DNA of 64,000 nt from Branchiostoma belcheri (lineage: Eukaryota; Chordata; Leptocardii; Amphioxiformes; Branchiostomatidae). Shown here piece after piece: positions 12,401-24,300 of the stretch. Numbering within the stretch: position 1 is the stretch's first letter; each line of letters opens with the position of its first letter. The notes beneath the pieces were generated by a model, which did no database searches, was not told where the DNA came from, and saw nothing but the letters and a program-made list of their open reading frames with translations. Location: contig NW_017802491.1 in assembly GCF_001625305.1 (NCBI RefSeq), forward strand, positions 3,949,778-4,013,777, in the 5' to 3' direction. The position numbers were made by a program, and so were the translations under genes.

Positions 12401-15400
12401 AGTGGATCGTCACAGTCGGCATCACCGGATCTGTGAGTGGTTTATCCCTTACTAAGACTGGTGGATGTACCAACTATAGTACTTAATCTTTATATTGACT
12501 CGGGACGGTGGTCGATACCGACTTCCAACCACCTTTGACCCGCTACTCACGATATACGTCCGCGGAGGATCACGTGCTTTGAGCAATCAGATTCTCAGTT
12601 ATCCTGGGAAGACTATAAAATGAAAATTCGGCCAGCCAAAAAGTTTAATCCTTCTCCATAATTCCAGTTAGGATTATTGGTTGTGACAACTTTTTAAGTT
12701 TGCAAAATTGCACAAAATTGCACAAAATGTCACTGTAATATAAGAAAACTTGTGTATCTTTAGATATTATTCCCTGGCGTTGAGGACATGCCTGACTACT
12801 ACGAAGGTCTACTCGGCGTGTACATAGTAGATGATGCTGGCGAGTTGAAGGGTGAATTCCTGCGCAGATGGATGGCAGCCGACCCTGTGCTGTACCCTGG
12901 GGTTGGAAACGGGACGATGGTGGTAAGTAAACTTAATACTCTTTTGTGTTGGTCATTACATTATTCTTTGTCAGTGGTGAGGCTGAAAAAGTAGCTAGAG
13001 ATTCTCACCATAGTGTCTTGTATGTTTCTATGTTGTTTAGCATTTTTTTAATCGTTCGAGGAAAATCAGTGACTGCATGGTGCAAATAGGATTCTAAATA
13101 GTTTTATCGAGAAAACTTCCAGACAATCAACGGGGTTCTTTTGTTTTCCCGACAGGCGTACGCAGGAAAGGCCATGGACGCCGTGCTCCTGCTGGCGTAC
13201 GGTCTGCGGGACATGCTCGCTGCCGGGGAGACCGTGGACACCGAGTCCCTCAACTGTTCCCTCATCCCGCATCCTGAGTGGTCCAGGGGCGAAACCTTCC
13301 TGCAGTACCTGAAACAGGTGCTAGATGTCTCCATGTACATCATGTATCGTTCACTTTTTTAGTGTGGAGAACCTTGAAATATTAAGCCATTCACGTGGAT
13401 CATAAAATCATACATCATTTGTTGACGATATTGTAGATGTTTTCATTCCCAAGTTTAGTCTTTCTAGGAAACATGAGCTGGAACTTTGCTGATATCAAAC
13501 AGAATCCTACTGTATACCTACAGCTAACGAGACAGTGTACTAACCGTCGTTAATGTCATTCATGATCTACAGGTAGATGGGCCCGGTGTGACCGGACGTG
13601 TTAGTATGAAGTCAGACGGGAGCTCAAGGAACGCAGTCTATGATGTCGTCACTCTCGATAAACACCGTTGGAAAAAGGTAGGAGACTGTTCCTTAGCCAA
13701 GGAATAAATCAGTACATAAGTGTTACTATTTCGTATACGTATTCTATTGAAGTACTAAATCATTTGAGTATGGAGGAAGCTATTGATATATAGTTACTGT
13801 AGTGATGCCTCTGTGGCGTGTGTAAAACCTTTAACGTCACTGGTGCTAAAGAACGCAAGTGGTGGTAGATCGCTAATATGATACTAGTAGTTTCTATGCA
13901 TGGCATGCTGCAGAAAGGCTCCCAGGAAAAGAACCGTGCTCAAACCAATTTACTGCATGCGTGTTCCATTCACGAGTTGACCCGACCGTGACCCCCTGTT
14001 GCAGGTCGGACGGTGGAACGACTCATCGGGACTGACCTTGCCAGAAAGCGTGACCTTCATGGGAGGACAGCAAGAGGTCATCGACTTCATCAGCGATCTC
14101 AGCAACAGAACTCTGAGGGTGGTGACGCACAAGGAGCAAGGTTTCGTCCACATCAGGGACACGGACGACTGGGGCAAAAACCTGACCGGCAAAGCCCGAT
14201 TTTCTGGTGAGGCACTTTTACAATTATCCCCCAGGCTATAGTGTGCCTTGAATACCTGCGCACATTTGTATTACATACACGTGTTCAGGGATATGCCCTA
14301 TTGTACATTTGTAATGGACAGTTGCCTTATTGCAATCATGTGCATCAAGAGTTTGCAGGTTTCAGGATTTGGTGAATATTGCCACTTCCTGTCGCTCCAC
14401 GTTCAGAACTACATTATTGTTTTCCGTTGATCTACAGGCTTCTGTATAGATCTCCTTGAGTGGCTGTCAGAAAAACTTGGCTTCAAGTACGAGCTGTACG
14501 AAGTAGAAGATGGTAATTTCGGGGCCTACGATCCTGAGCTGAAGCGTTGGAACGGCATGGTTCAGGACGTTATTACAAAGGTAACACTCTAACCTAAATA
14601 AACATGCAAATGTTTTTAATAAAATATGCTCTGTACATGTTTTCTGTGTATGTAGATTATTTATATAGAGCGATAATGAAAAGAATGGTAATATGTATTG
14701 TATGTATGGTCATGGTTTTCATAATGATGTCCAACAGATATTAAAACAATGTGAATGGATTTATCAGGACTTTAATTGATGTAACCTTTATCTTTTCGAT
14801 ACATTTTGCCTGACCTTTGATCTAACCCTTACGTCTCATGACCTCAATAAAAAGCGGCCTGCAGGCCGTGTTGAGCTTCTCACGAATATTCTGAAAAGTT
14901 GAAACAAATAATACTTGATGTTTGTTGACAGACAGCAGATATTGCCATGGCCACGCTGACCATCACGGCCCAGCGGGAGGAGGCGTGTGACTTCACCATG
15001 CCGTATGTCGATGTCGGCCTGACCTTCATTATGGGCAAAGAGGAGACTAAAACCTACAGGTACTGATCACATGTATATGCTGTGAATAGGCATGAGAAGT
15101 GTAGACATAGTATAAATATATATGTGCTGCACATACAGTACCATCTATATAGTGCCCTGTTAACCTACGATTTGGGGGTGTTTCTCGTGCAACTCATGAC
15201 TACTTTCCTGTGTCTTTTCCAGCCTTCTAAACTTCCTGACACCGTTCGAGAGGGATCTGTGGTTCATGTTTGTGGTGACAGCGGTAGCCGTGGGCATATT
15301 TCAGGCAATCATCAACTACCTGAGTCCATTTGGGTACCGCCGACAGGAACAGCCTGCGCAAGGTGAAAGGTGAGTATGATGGTTTTCCTCGTAAATTGTG

Positions 15401-18400
15401 CACTTTCTTGCTCCATAATCATTATTAATTTACGGCTGCCATCACCTGGCTTTATTAGGGTGTAATGAACTCTACTACCGCATGGTGACGTTGCTGCAAG
15501 AAGAATACAATCATGACTGTGTCTACATCCCCCTCGTCTATGACTATGACTGGTGTAGATTTTCATTCATTGTCTTCGTCAGAAGGACTATGAAATTGTC
15601 TCGCCGGAGTGTGGGGAACTGCGGATTTTGCGATATAACTCTGGAAGGCATGATTCGACGTCCATGATTTTTGGCAGGCAGATTACCGCTGTTAAGGCCG
15701 AAGTCAAGTACAAGTTTCGGCTTCGTGGGGGGTCCGTGCGTCACGTTAGTGCACCTTTTGTGTTTGTGGCTTGTTAGCAAGATAACTCAAGTATTTGTAA
15801 AATGTTGATTATAATTCTTGGTGTGGTGCTTACTATTGTTGGGACCAAGGTTAAGTTCGTTACTGAGCTTCGTGGGGGGTTTCGTTGTGACTACAGGGGG
15901 CATTTTGTTAATTATTCTTGTGAGCAGGATAACTTTTGTATGTGTGGATGGAAGTTAATGAAATTTGATAGGCATGTTACTGTGGTGGTCTCCAAGACTG
16001 AGTTCAAAGATGAGTGTCGTGGAGGTCGTTATGTCCCCGTAATAGGACCTTTTGTGTTTAGAAATCCCCCACCTACATCTGCTTGGAGACAGCCGACAGC
16101 TGGATATAGCCGGGGAACCCCATAATGGGATGGGATCAAATGACGTTACATTGAGGGATTGTACTATAACTTCAGCAGGGGGAGGATAGGTTGGACATAT
16201 GTCAGGTTATTTTCTACGGCCACACCAAGTAATTGCTATGGATGACGTCCACTGGAGACCTTAAATCTAATTACCTTAAATTTAAGGCAAGCGCGCAATA
16301 AAAACACGAAGGGCCGAAAAACGAGATGCCTAGATTTGGAATATACTAACTGTAGAAATACAAATGTTAGGACACAAAGAACACAAGAAACAAGTCTTCT
16401 ATTTGTCATAAAGACAAATTAACAAAACAGCAGTAGTCACCCTGTTCTGATTCTTTTCTTTATAACATCTTCTCTTATTATATTTTGCGGCGCTGTCGTG
16501 ACACTTTCAACACAGTAAGAATTTCTTGAACGTTTTTTTTCCAGTAACAGTCCAAACTCAAATAACGTAGGGAAGGGGGGGGCTAACACGGGTGACGACG
16601 CATCTGTATAATCTGCGGCAAACCGTTTCAGGGTGTTCTGTACCATAAAAGTAGTACAGAGATTCTTTTGTTCTTTAGACCAAATTGATTATTATTAAAA
16701 AAGAGTGAAGAATACGCATGTTAATTTCTCTAGAACGATGTACCTCTGACGAAGACATGAGATCTCCGACCTCTAGTTGAACCCTGATGGAGGCAACCGA
16801 AAGCAGCCGAAATGTCGCAAAGAATTTTTTATTCCAACATTTAGCACAAGACATGGTGACGGCACACTCAAGTTTTTCTATTTATTTTTATGCCGCCACG
16901 AACACAAAGCTCCACAGAAAATACTCATTATTTTCACCTGAGTTAAGTGAGGAAAGTCGTGTGACGTGCCACAAGTTCGGTGGCATGACAGGATTCAAAC
17001 TCAGAACTCTGCCGTTACGCCACCACCCACACACACCTACAAGGTTGTTGAATAAACTTATGAAGTAAAGAACTTGCAAATGACTTCAACGAAGTTATAG
17101 ACATACTGCTGATGTTTCCAGGAGCAAGCGCAGGAGACGGCATGAGGACATCAACGCAAAGCCGCCGTACCGCCTGTCTGACGCCGTGTGGCAGTCCTTC
17201 ACCATGCTGGTACAGATCGGACCCGAGATCTTCCCTCGGTCTTATGCAGGTCAGTGTCCATTGTTTAACATTTCCTTCATTGTTTGTTCATTGGACTCAT
17301 CTTTTGGCGCGCTATTCCAATTGCTGACAGAAAGGGGCATAAATGGCTCTCTGTCTCAAATCACTTAAAAGTCATCAGTCATCAGTCCTCAAATGTTCCG
17401 CCAGTGTGTGTCAGGTTGAGCGGAAAAATCAAAACTTTGAAGCCACTACTACAAACCACAAACTCAGTACACGTCACATGGACGCTGATAGACGTTGCAT
17501 TTTCAAAGCGTATGTATATAGATGTATGTAAATAATGAACGGGCCGGTTCCTAATATATCATATGGAGTTTGATAAACATCGATGGTGCGCGAATGTATT
17601 TACAGGACGTATCACCGCCATTTTCTTCGGCCTGGGCACCATGGTGCTGTTAGCCACCTACACCGCCAACCTGGCCGCCTTCCTCACAGTCAGCAGGCTG
17701 CAGAGCGGCATCAACTCCGTGGACGACTTGGCAGGACAGGTAAACATGTAACTTTACATGGAACGTCACTCGTGAATACTTTCGTTAGGTTGGTAAGAGA
17801 CTGTATAAGAAGGCTATAGACTCGTTTTGAGCAGCATTCCTAAGAAGTAACTGAAACTTATTTATGATTACTGTACGTGACAATATATAATGTGAGAGCA
17901 ATCAGCATTTGGACCGCATTTCTAAACGCAGTGCAGCAGCGACACCTAGCTGCAGTATGAATCATAACAGTTTTGATGGAAGGTACTCTCCTTGGTGCTG
18001 AAACGTATTCTAGCTACTAGTATTAGGAAAACCGGGAGTAAATAACCACAGGCAAACCGGCTTTTTGTGTACACCTTCGCAGAAGGAAAACATATACCTT
18101 TTACCATGCGATGGTAACCATTATTCATTTGTTATGCAAACTTTACCTTCTACTTTTTCAGTCTGAAGTCCTTTACGGAGCTCGAGGAAGCGGAGCAACT
18201 GAGAGTTTCTTCTTGGACTCGAAAATCGAGCCTTACATAACCATGGCCAAACTGATGACGGAAAAGAGAGACGACGTCATGGTGAAGAGTATGGATGAAG
18301 GATTGCGGAAAGTGCGGGGAGGAAAATACGCCTTCATCAGTGACAATGTTGTGCTGGATTATGTAGTAAGTCTTCATCATAATGATTATATTTACACCGC

Positions 18401-18929
18401 AAATATTGCGAGTGATTGTAAAAAATGGGAGTACTATATTAGGGACGGGACGACTTGAACAGTCATCATTATTACGTGTACAACGTGATTAGCTATGGTC
18501 CTTTAAAGCTAGATGTGATGATGTATGAAATATGGATTATTATTGCCGGTGACTATCAAAAAATCTTTATGATCTCTGATTTTGCAGACATTATTATATT
18601 GTTACAACTGCAACATTGAAGCATTATAAACAAGACCCCTGACCATCCTCCCTTGAAGTCTTGAAATCGGCCGAGGCCGAAGAGTATACTCTGTACATTT
18701 TCAAGGTCAAAGGTTTTTAAAACGTTTGCTTGTTTCGTAGGCAACCAGACAGCCGTGCGACATCAAAACAGTGGGCCGTCTGTTCCGGAATGCTGGATAC
18801 GGCGTTCTACTGGCCAAGGGTTCGCCTTACACAGGAGAGTTCTCTAACGCCATTATTACAGCCAGGGAGTCAGGCTTTATAGAGACACTAACCAAAAAAT
18901 GGTACGGTTCCGCTTCGTGTGTGTTTGAA

Positions 18930-19026
<97 letters not shown>

Positions 19027-20197
19027 ATGCACTGCAGTTTGTGTCTGCTCTTCCAGAGAGCGTTTACCGTCATTGGAGTGGAGTCTGCTACAACAGACTC
19101 TCTGGTTAACATTGAATACACATTTTTCATGCATTCAGTGTGTATCTTCACACGGTGCTACCTGTCATGCCAAGCTCTGACACACTAGTTCACGTTCCCT
19201 CCAGGATTACAAGTAACGAGTGTGACAAGTCCCAGAACACGGGCGCGTCTCAGGACAGGATCTCCATTAACAAGATGCTGGGCGTGTTCGTGGTCATCTA
19301 CGGCGGGATGTGCGTCAGTCTGGTGGTGCTGGTGTGTGAGTGGCTAGTGGCGTCATGTCGGGACGTCAACAGAAATCATCCCAAGGTGAACAATCATATA
19401 CTAGAGTCTATAATACACCAGAAAGCGATTCAGCAACTTCCTCGAAAACCTTAGTCTCGGCCCCTTCAAATTTCCAATGAATGAATGAAGAGACCCTTTC
19501 TTTGTAAGAAGTAAGAACTGAGAAACCTTTAGTCTCAAAATCTTAACCTTGTGTTTGATTTCCAGGCACCGAAGTCGATAACAGAAGCGATTGCCAGAAA
19601 CTTTAGGTCCCAGGCTAGGAGGTACAGGTCCGACTGGGAAGCGTGTTGTGGCAATCAAAGAGAGAACGAAAATCGAAATGAGGTAAAGTGTATGCAATCT
19701 TGGGTTTTGGTTGCTTAGCAAAATATAGTAATCGAAAAATTTCATACATTGCGCTAGCTCTGTCTAAAAATTATACCCGTGAAAAATTGACTAGAAAGGT
19801 AGCCGTCATTAAACAAGAACTCGTGACTTTACAGTCGAAGATTTTCCATCTTACTGAACTGTCTGTGAATGGCTGCATGTTTGTAGTGCTGAAGGCACAT
19901 AAACGCACGTTGTGTATGTTGTAACTATACATCGTTCTTTGTTTCTTTCTTTGAGTCGTGCACGATCTATGTACCTTCATAAACGTTCTTACGATGACTC
20001 CTCAAAAGACCACGCGTGTCGAGCCGTTATTCACGTAGGCATGTTTTTGCACTGCTCCACAGACTCACAGGAAGAGAAGGTCTGCAAACAACAACACGTC
20101 TGCGAATCACCACAACACTTTCGATCACAGGCCCTTCTCGGTCTGCAGTTCCGAACCAGAGGGAGAGGAGGAGCTGTTGCACGTCACCGTGTTGTAA
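9438..20197 (+). CDS. Ionotropic glutamate receptor, 20 exons, about 957 aa
   Basis: Ligand-gated cation channel of the plasma membrane. Exons: 9438-9522, 10062-10214, 11107-11210, 11439-11601, 11918-12055, 12308-12432, 12764-12922, 13156-13317, 13573-13677, 14005-14206, 14438-14580, 14932-15059, 15223-15369, 17122-17249, 17606-17739, 18162-18365, 18741-18901, 19205-19385, 19566-19682, 20063-20197; all phases agree. The chosen ATG gives a signal peptide (FLASLVIAM). Amino-terminal domain about 30-400; S1 with TLTITAQRE (agonist Arg528); TM1 about 568-588; pore loop MLVQIG with Gln636 at the Q/R site; TM3 with TYTANLAAFLTV (665-676); S2 with GSGATESFF and Asp753; TM4 about 838-858. The tail ends HVTVL, a class I PDZ ligand. 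Residues are mixed kainate-like and NMDA-like, so class (for example the invertebrate epsilon group) needs a tree. The exon 8 donor (GTGCTA) is weak but required by frame. Confidence 0.95.
15559..16125 (+). repeat. Intronic array of four 49-codon units, unidentified protein-like
   Basis: Inside intron 13 of the receptor an unrelated coding-like array appears. Anchors LR(Q/G)/LRGG/LRGG/CRGG begin at 15574, 15721, 15868 and 16015, exactly 147 nt apart and all in one frame. Units 1 to 3 share RGG, then a PFVF or HFVN block, and units 1 and 2 share CxQDN (one residue between); units 0 to 2 each end in a VTxV...K-x-(E/K)-(V/F)-K-like segment. The frame is open from 15559 except for one TAG at 15774-15776, and closes at TAA 16123-16125. 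Codons are T-rich, unlike the G/C-ending receptor exons. It could be a nested decayed gene, a transposon fragment, or an unspliced alternative exon. Family unknown; unit 0 is the weakest match. Confidence 0.5.
16782..16826 (+). repeat. Possible hammerhead-like retroelement tail
   Basis: CCTGATGGAGGC followed by a short GGC/GCC stem and GAAATGTCG resembles the CUGAUGA-stem II-GAAA core carried by Penelope-like and related retroelements, with one core mismatch (G for A). Lies in receptor intron 13. Only the motif is visible; no reverse transcriptase frame adjoins it. Confidence 0.2.
18932..19024. repeat. (TG)n microsatellite, about 46 units
   Basis: Uninterrupted TG dinucleotide run directly after exon 17 of the glutamate receptor (30 nt downstream of the splice donor). 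Intronic; likely length-polymorphic and possibly able to influence splicing because of its position. The long Cys-Val and Thr-His open frames it creates are artefacts. Confidence 0.95.
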
Positions 20198-20798
20198 CGT
20201 CGATGATGTGTACCAAAAATTAGAATCCCGCCTACATATTTGTCAATTATCACTTGATTTCATGACCAAACGTTTTGCTACTTATGATATGGCTTGTAAA
20301 GTTATGGCTGTATGAATTGTGCTTATACGTGTAGTTTGGCGTGTGTTTCAAACTACACTAAGATATAGAGTCCTTAGGTGTGACCTTCAACCTTTGTTCG
20401 CGCGGTTTCCTTGACATTCTAACTGTCCAAGTGGCATGTCACCTCCTCGCTAGCACAGTGCTTTCAATCACATACCCGAACCGCATTTCTGCTGTGCGGA
20501 TATCGAAGTCTCTAAGCACGAGGTTCGTGTTGCTTTTCTTCAGTAAAGTCCTTTGATTGTATACAATGTTATGTTAGTTAATAGATGTTAAACACTGCAA
20601 GGGGTAGGGTGTGGGAACGAGTGCACACTTCTATTTGATATCAAACATGTCTGTTTGCAACTCGGATTTTGCGATTGTGCTTTTGTATGATCAGTGCCAT
20701 ACGTACCGTCAGCTGAGTCACGATGTGTAGACAACTATGCGATGATATGTTCAAAATATGAGCCACAAAGTTCGAACTTCTATTGATCTTAATTAATT

Positions 20799-20804
20799 AT
20801 TAAA
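20799..20804 (+). terminator. Candidate polyadenylation signal ATTAAA of the receptor gene
   Basis: The common variant hexamer, 602 nt after the stop codon, in an AT-rich stretch. No AATAAA was seen earlier. Tentative. Confidence 0.35.
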
Positions 20805-21278
20805 CTTAAACAGTATTATTTCACAGAACTACATTTATAACTGTTTGTGTAATGATGGTAGGGTCATTTCTTATGTGTCGTGGCTTCATGGTTACAAGTT
20901 TAGCAAGCATTTCTGAGTTGCCATAACATTCCTTCAAAACTGTACATGTATACTACAGACCCAATCACACATATGGTCTTATCTGCTATCGGCTTTAGGA
21001 CAGTGTACTCTTGTATTGAACACAGAGACAAGCCCGACTGGTGTCCGTATTGCCTTAGCCACGGTACGTGCCAGTTCTGACGTAAACTTTACTCAACAAA
21101 CGCGGAGGTGGTACAAACAATTGAGGTGAAATGATAGGTCAAATGACCAGTATCCGGCTTACCATCAATCATCACTTCACCAATCCCTAATGTTCTTCAA
21201 GGTACCGCGAGACGTGCACATATCAAAAGCACGTAGCGAAGTTGTACTTGACAATGTCAACAAGGACGCTGGCGAGGT

Positions 21279-21317
21279 TATATAAGAAGTAAAACGGGTC
21301 AGGTCTATTAGATCTCA
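21279..21317 (+). promoter_or_regulatory. TATA-like box and initiator of the GalNAc-transferase gene
   Basis: TATATAAG starts at 21279 and an initiator-like TCACTCC places a possible start site at 21317, leaving a 29-nt leader before the ATG at 21346. The spacing of about 36 bp is slightly long for a classical TATA promoter. Confidence 0.4.
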
Positions 21318-21345
21318 CTCCGACGGGACAAGGACACATGCAACC

Positions 21346-24300
21346 ATGCGACTGCGGAAAATAACACGTGGACCGATCAGGTGGGGGATTGTTTGTTCTT
21401 TCATTTTGACAGGCCTCGTTATATACTATATACATTATCAACATTCTGAAGGAGCCAGTCAAAAAGTGAGTCGGCGTAACGCCGTGCGTGGCAGGGGATT
21501 CGCGAGAGAAGGGGACTCTGAGGGAACTTTGGGCTATGAGATCCGGGACCTTCTGGCTGGACTTGACAGGCTGTCACAGGCACTGAAAATGTGCGAGCAG
21601 AAAAGTGGTAAACCTGTCAACGGCGACCCTTCCAAACCAAACACTGACATGAATGGACACTACGCAGCAAATAGCAAAGAACGGGGCGGTCAAAGGACAA
21701 GTACTACAGGCGATACACGTGAAAACACTAGCATTCATGGAACTAAACACCCTACTCATAGGGGCACGACAAGTAACACTGATATTCCACGGGTGACATG
21801 GCGAGCTAGAAACGACCGTAAAAATTACAACGAAACAACTCGTCCTAGAAAATTAGAGGAAACCTTCGGAGATAGGTTTCTACATAACGAAAACCTGAAG
21901 CACAGGAATGTAGAGCCCATATCTAGAGCGACTAACACAAAACCGCTGAAGCCTTTTGAAGATCGCACTACTGAAGCATCGCGGAAAGCAACAGCCATTT
22001 CAGAAAAAGAGGAACGAAACACACTAAAACTATCGGCCGTATCACAAGGTTCACAGTTCCTTCCTACGGTCCACCTAAAGCCGCCTTCTGATCCCAACTC
22101 TCCCGGAGAGAACGGGGTGGCAGTCTATCTCACCAACTTGACTGAAGCCCAGGAAAATCTACGAAACGAACTGTTGGAGAAATACGGACTGGACGAGTTG
22201 CTCAGCCAGCAGATCTCCCTACACAGGACGTTACCGTATTCACGGCCTGAGAGGTAAGTAGATGTAGATACATTGTACACTTTATGATCTTGTAATGTTT
22301 TTCTGTAATATAATATGTATTAATCAGCCACATTTGCACCTTTATACTCGTAAGAAGGAAATAAATAAAGTAGTATCAGATTTGCGCCAGGTTATATGGC
22401 ATGGAATGAAACAAATCTGTCACAGAATCTTCTGGAGTGCAATGTACTAACCAAATTCTCAAGCCTTCCTCCCTCACTAAACTGTAACGCAAACAAATCG
22501 TTGATTAACAACCCGAGAGATAGACTTCTATGAACTTAGAACAAACAGCGGATCAAAAGTTTTGTTAACATAGATCACCGACCCACACAGCAACTCAACA
22601 CTTCAGTAGCGATGAATAAACCGATAAGTGTAAATTATTAAACGGATTAAATGTTCACTCCGTCGGGAGATAAATCACTTTGTACCAAACTAACAATGTT
22701 TGATTGAGTTCAAAGGTCTGCTGTGTTGAGGAAACAAAGCACTTGTGGCATTTGTCGGTGGTTAAAAGTTATGTAAATAGAGCAGCTGCCTTGTTCCTTG
22801 ATTCCTAGAGAATTTTGATCGCAATGAACTTTTGTCTCCGTATTAGGGGCAAACTTCACACTATGTGTGCTTAACCTAGACTAAACCAGACCAAATGAAT
22901 AACAACGTAACGCGGATTCAAAAACAACTTCATTTGCCCGCTCATGAGGAAATAAAAACCTTACGATGGTCCCACTCCCTTAATTGTCCAGTTAGACCCT
23001 ATTTTTGCCGAATTGTACCTTATGGCCACATAACCCCCTTGAGGAAGGCGTGGTGGAGGCTATATCTTACCCACCAATGAGAGTGAATAACTGTTAACAA
23101 ACTCTAAGTACAATTGAGCTAGTTTTGGGGAATGACGTTCCATATTTTACAGATAACATATCGTGTAACTTTGTAATAATGACAAAATTATCGTATATAT
23201 TACTATTTTCAAGCAACATCAGTATAACATGACAACATTTGAATCTGAAGTCATTTTGTACGCTATTTACAAATGGTACCAGTAAAAACGTTTCCCTCAA
23301 CGAATCTATAATTTACATCATTGTATATCCTTTTTTGAATGATTTTAAGCGCTTATGAGTGTCTTTTTTTTTATTCTGATCCTTCGAATTCCTGTATGGA
23401 TTTGTCTTGTGCTGTTTTAATCGGTAGCTGCAAGATGCAGACATTCGTGCCCGACTTGCCGTCCGTGAGCGTCATAGTGGTGTTCCATAATGAAGCCATG
23501 TCTGTGCTGAAGCGGACCCTGCACAGTCTGCTGGACAACACGCCTGACTCCCTTCTACAGGAAATACTGCTGGTGGACGACTTCAGCAATAACGGTACAT
23601 AATTTTGTACTTATGATAACTACTAGAATACTTGTGTATGAAACCATGACTGTATATTATGAATAATCATCACCTTTGATGTGGCCAAGTTTTGTTTGTG
23701 TTTTATTTTTTTCAAGTCAACTCATTTCAGGACAATCACAATCATTTTTTTCACTGGCATTGCATCTGACCTCATCAGGGTGAAATGCTACTTCTTTTTG
23801 CATGGTGGCGTTGCGGCAAGAAGAATTCTATCTCAAACGTGGCTGAGCTCCCCATGCACATGTTAGCCCGCTCCTCATGCACATGTTAGCCCGCTCCTCA
23901 TGCACATGTTAGCCCGCTCCCCATGCACATGTTAGCCCGCTCCCCATGCACATGTTAGTCCGCTCCCCATGCACATGTTAGCCCGCTCCCCATGCACATG
24001 TTAGCCCGCTCCCCATGCACATGTTAGCCCGCTCCCCATGCACATGTTAGCCCGCTCCCCATGCACATGTTAGCCCGCTCCCCATGCACATGTTAGCCCG
24101 CTCCCCATGCACATGTTAGCCCGCTCCCCATGATCTTGGGGAGCAGACTACAGCTAACAAGGCTGTACTGCAGGCTATACACACGTGCCCTCTCGTTTCA
24201 CCTCATGTTTTTTTTCTCTTGAACCATTATCAATTTTTTCTTAGACGATCTGAAGGGTGATCTAGAGGACTACATTTCGCAGCTCCCGCGGATCCGTCTG

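Larger units (their letters stand above)
20198..21345. other. Receptor 3' UTR and GalNAc-transferase promoter region
   Basis: No exon recognised. An ATTAAA variant polyadenylation signal lies at 20799-20804, giving a plausible 3' UTR of about 600 nt for the receptor. The last 70 bp contain a TATA-like box and initiator before the GalNAc-transferase start. Confidence 0.55.

Noticed and set aside
18877-19188. Long open frames of Cys-Val or Thr-His repeats on both strands
   Set aside because: They are translations of the TG microsatellite, not proteins.
23846-24132. CRISPR-like regular repeats
   Set aside because: The 23-bp units abut with no spacers, lie in an animal intron and have no cas genes: a minisatellite.
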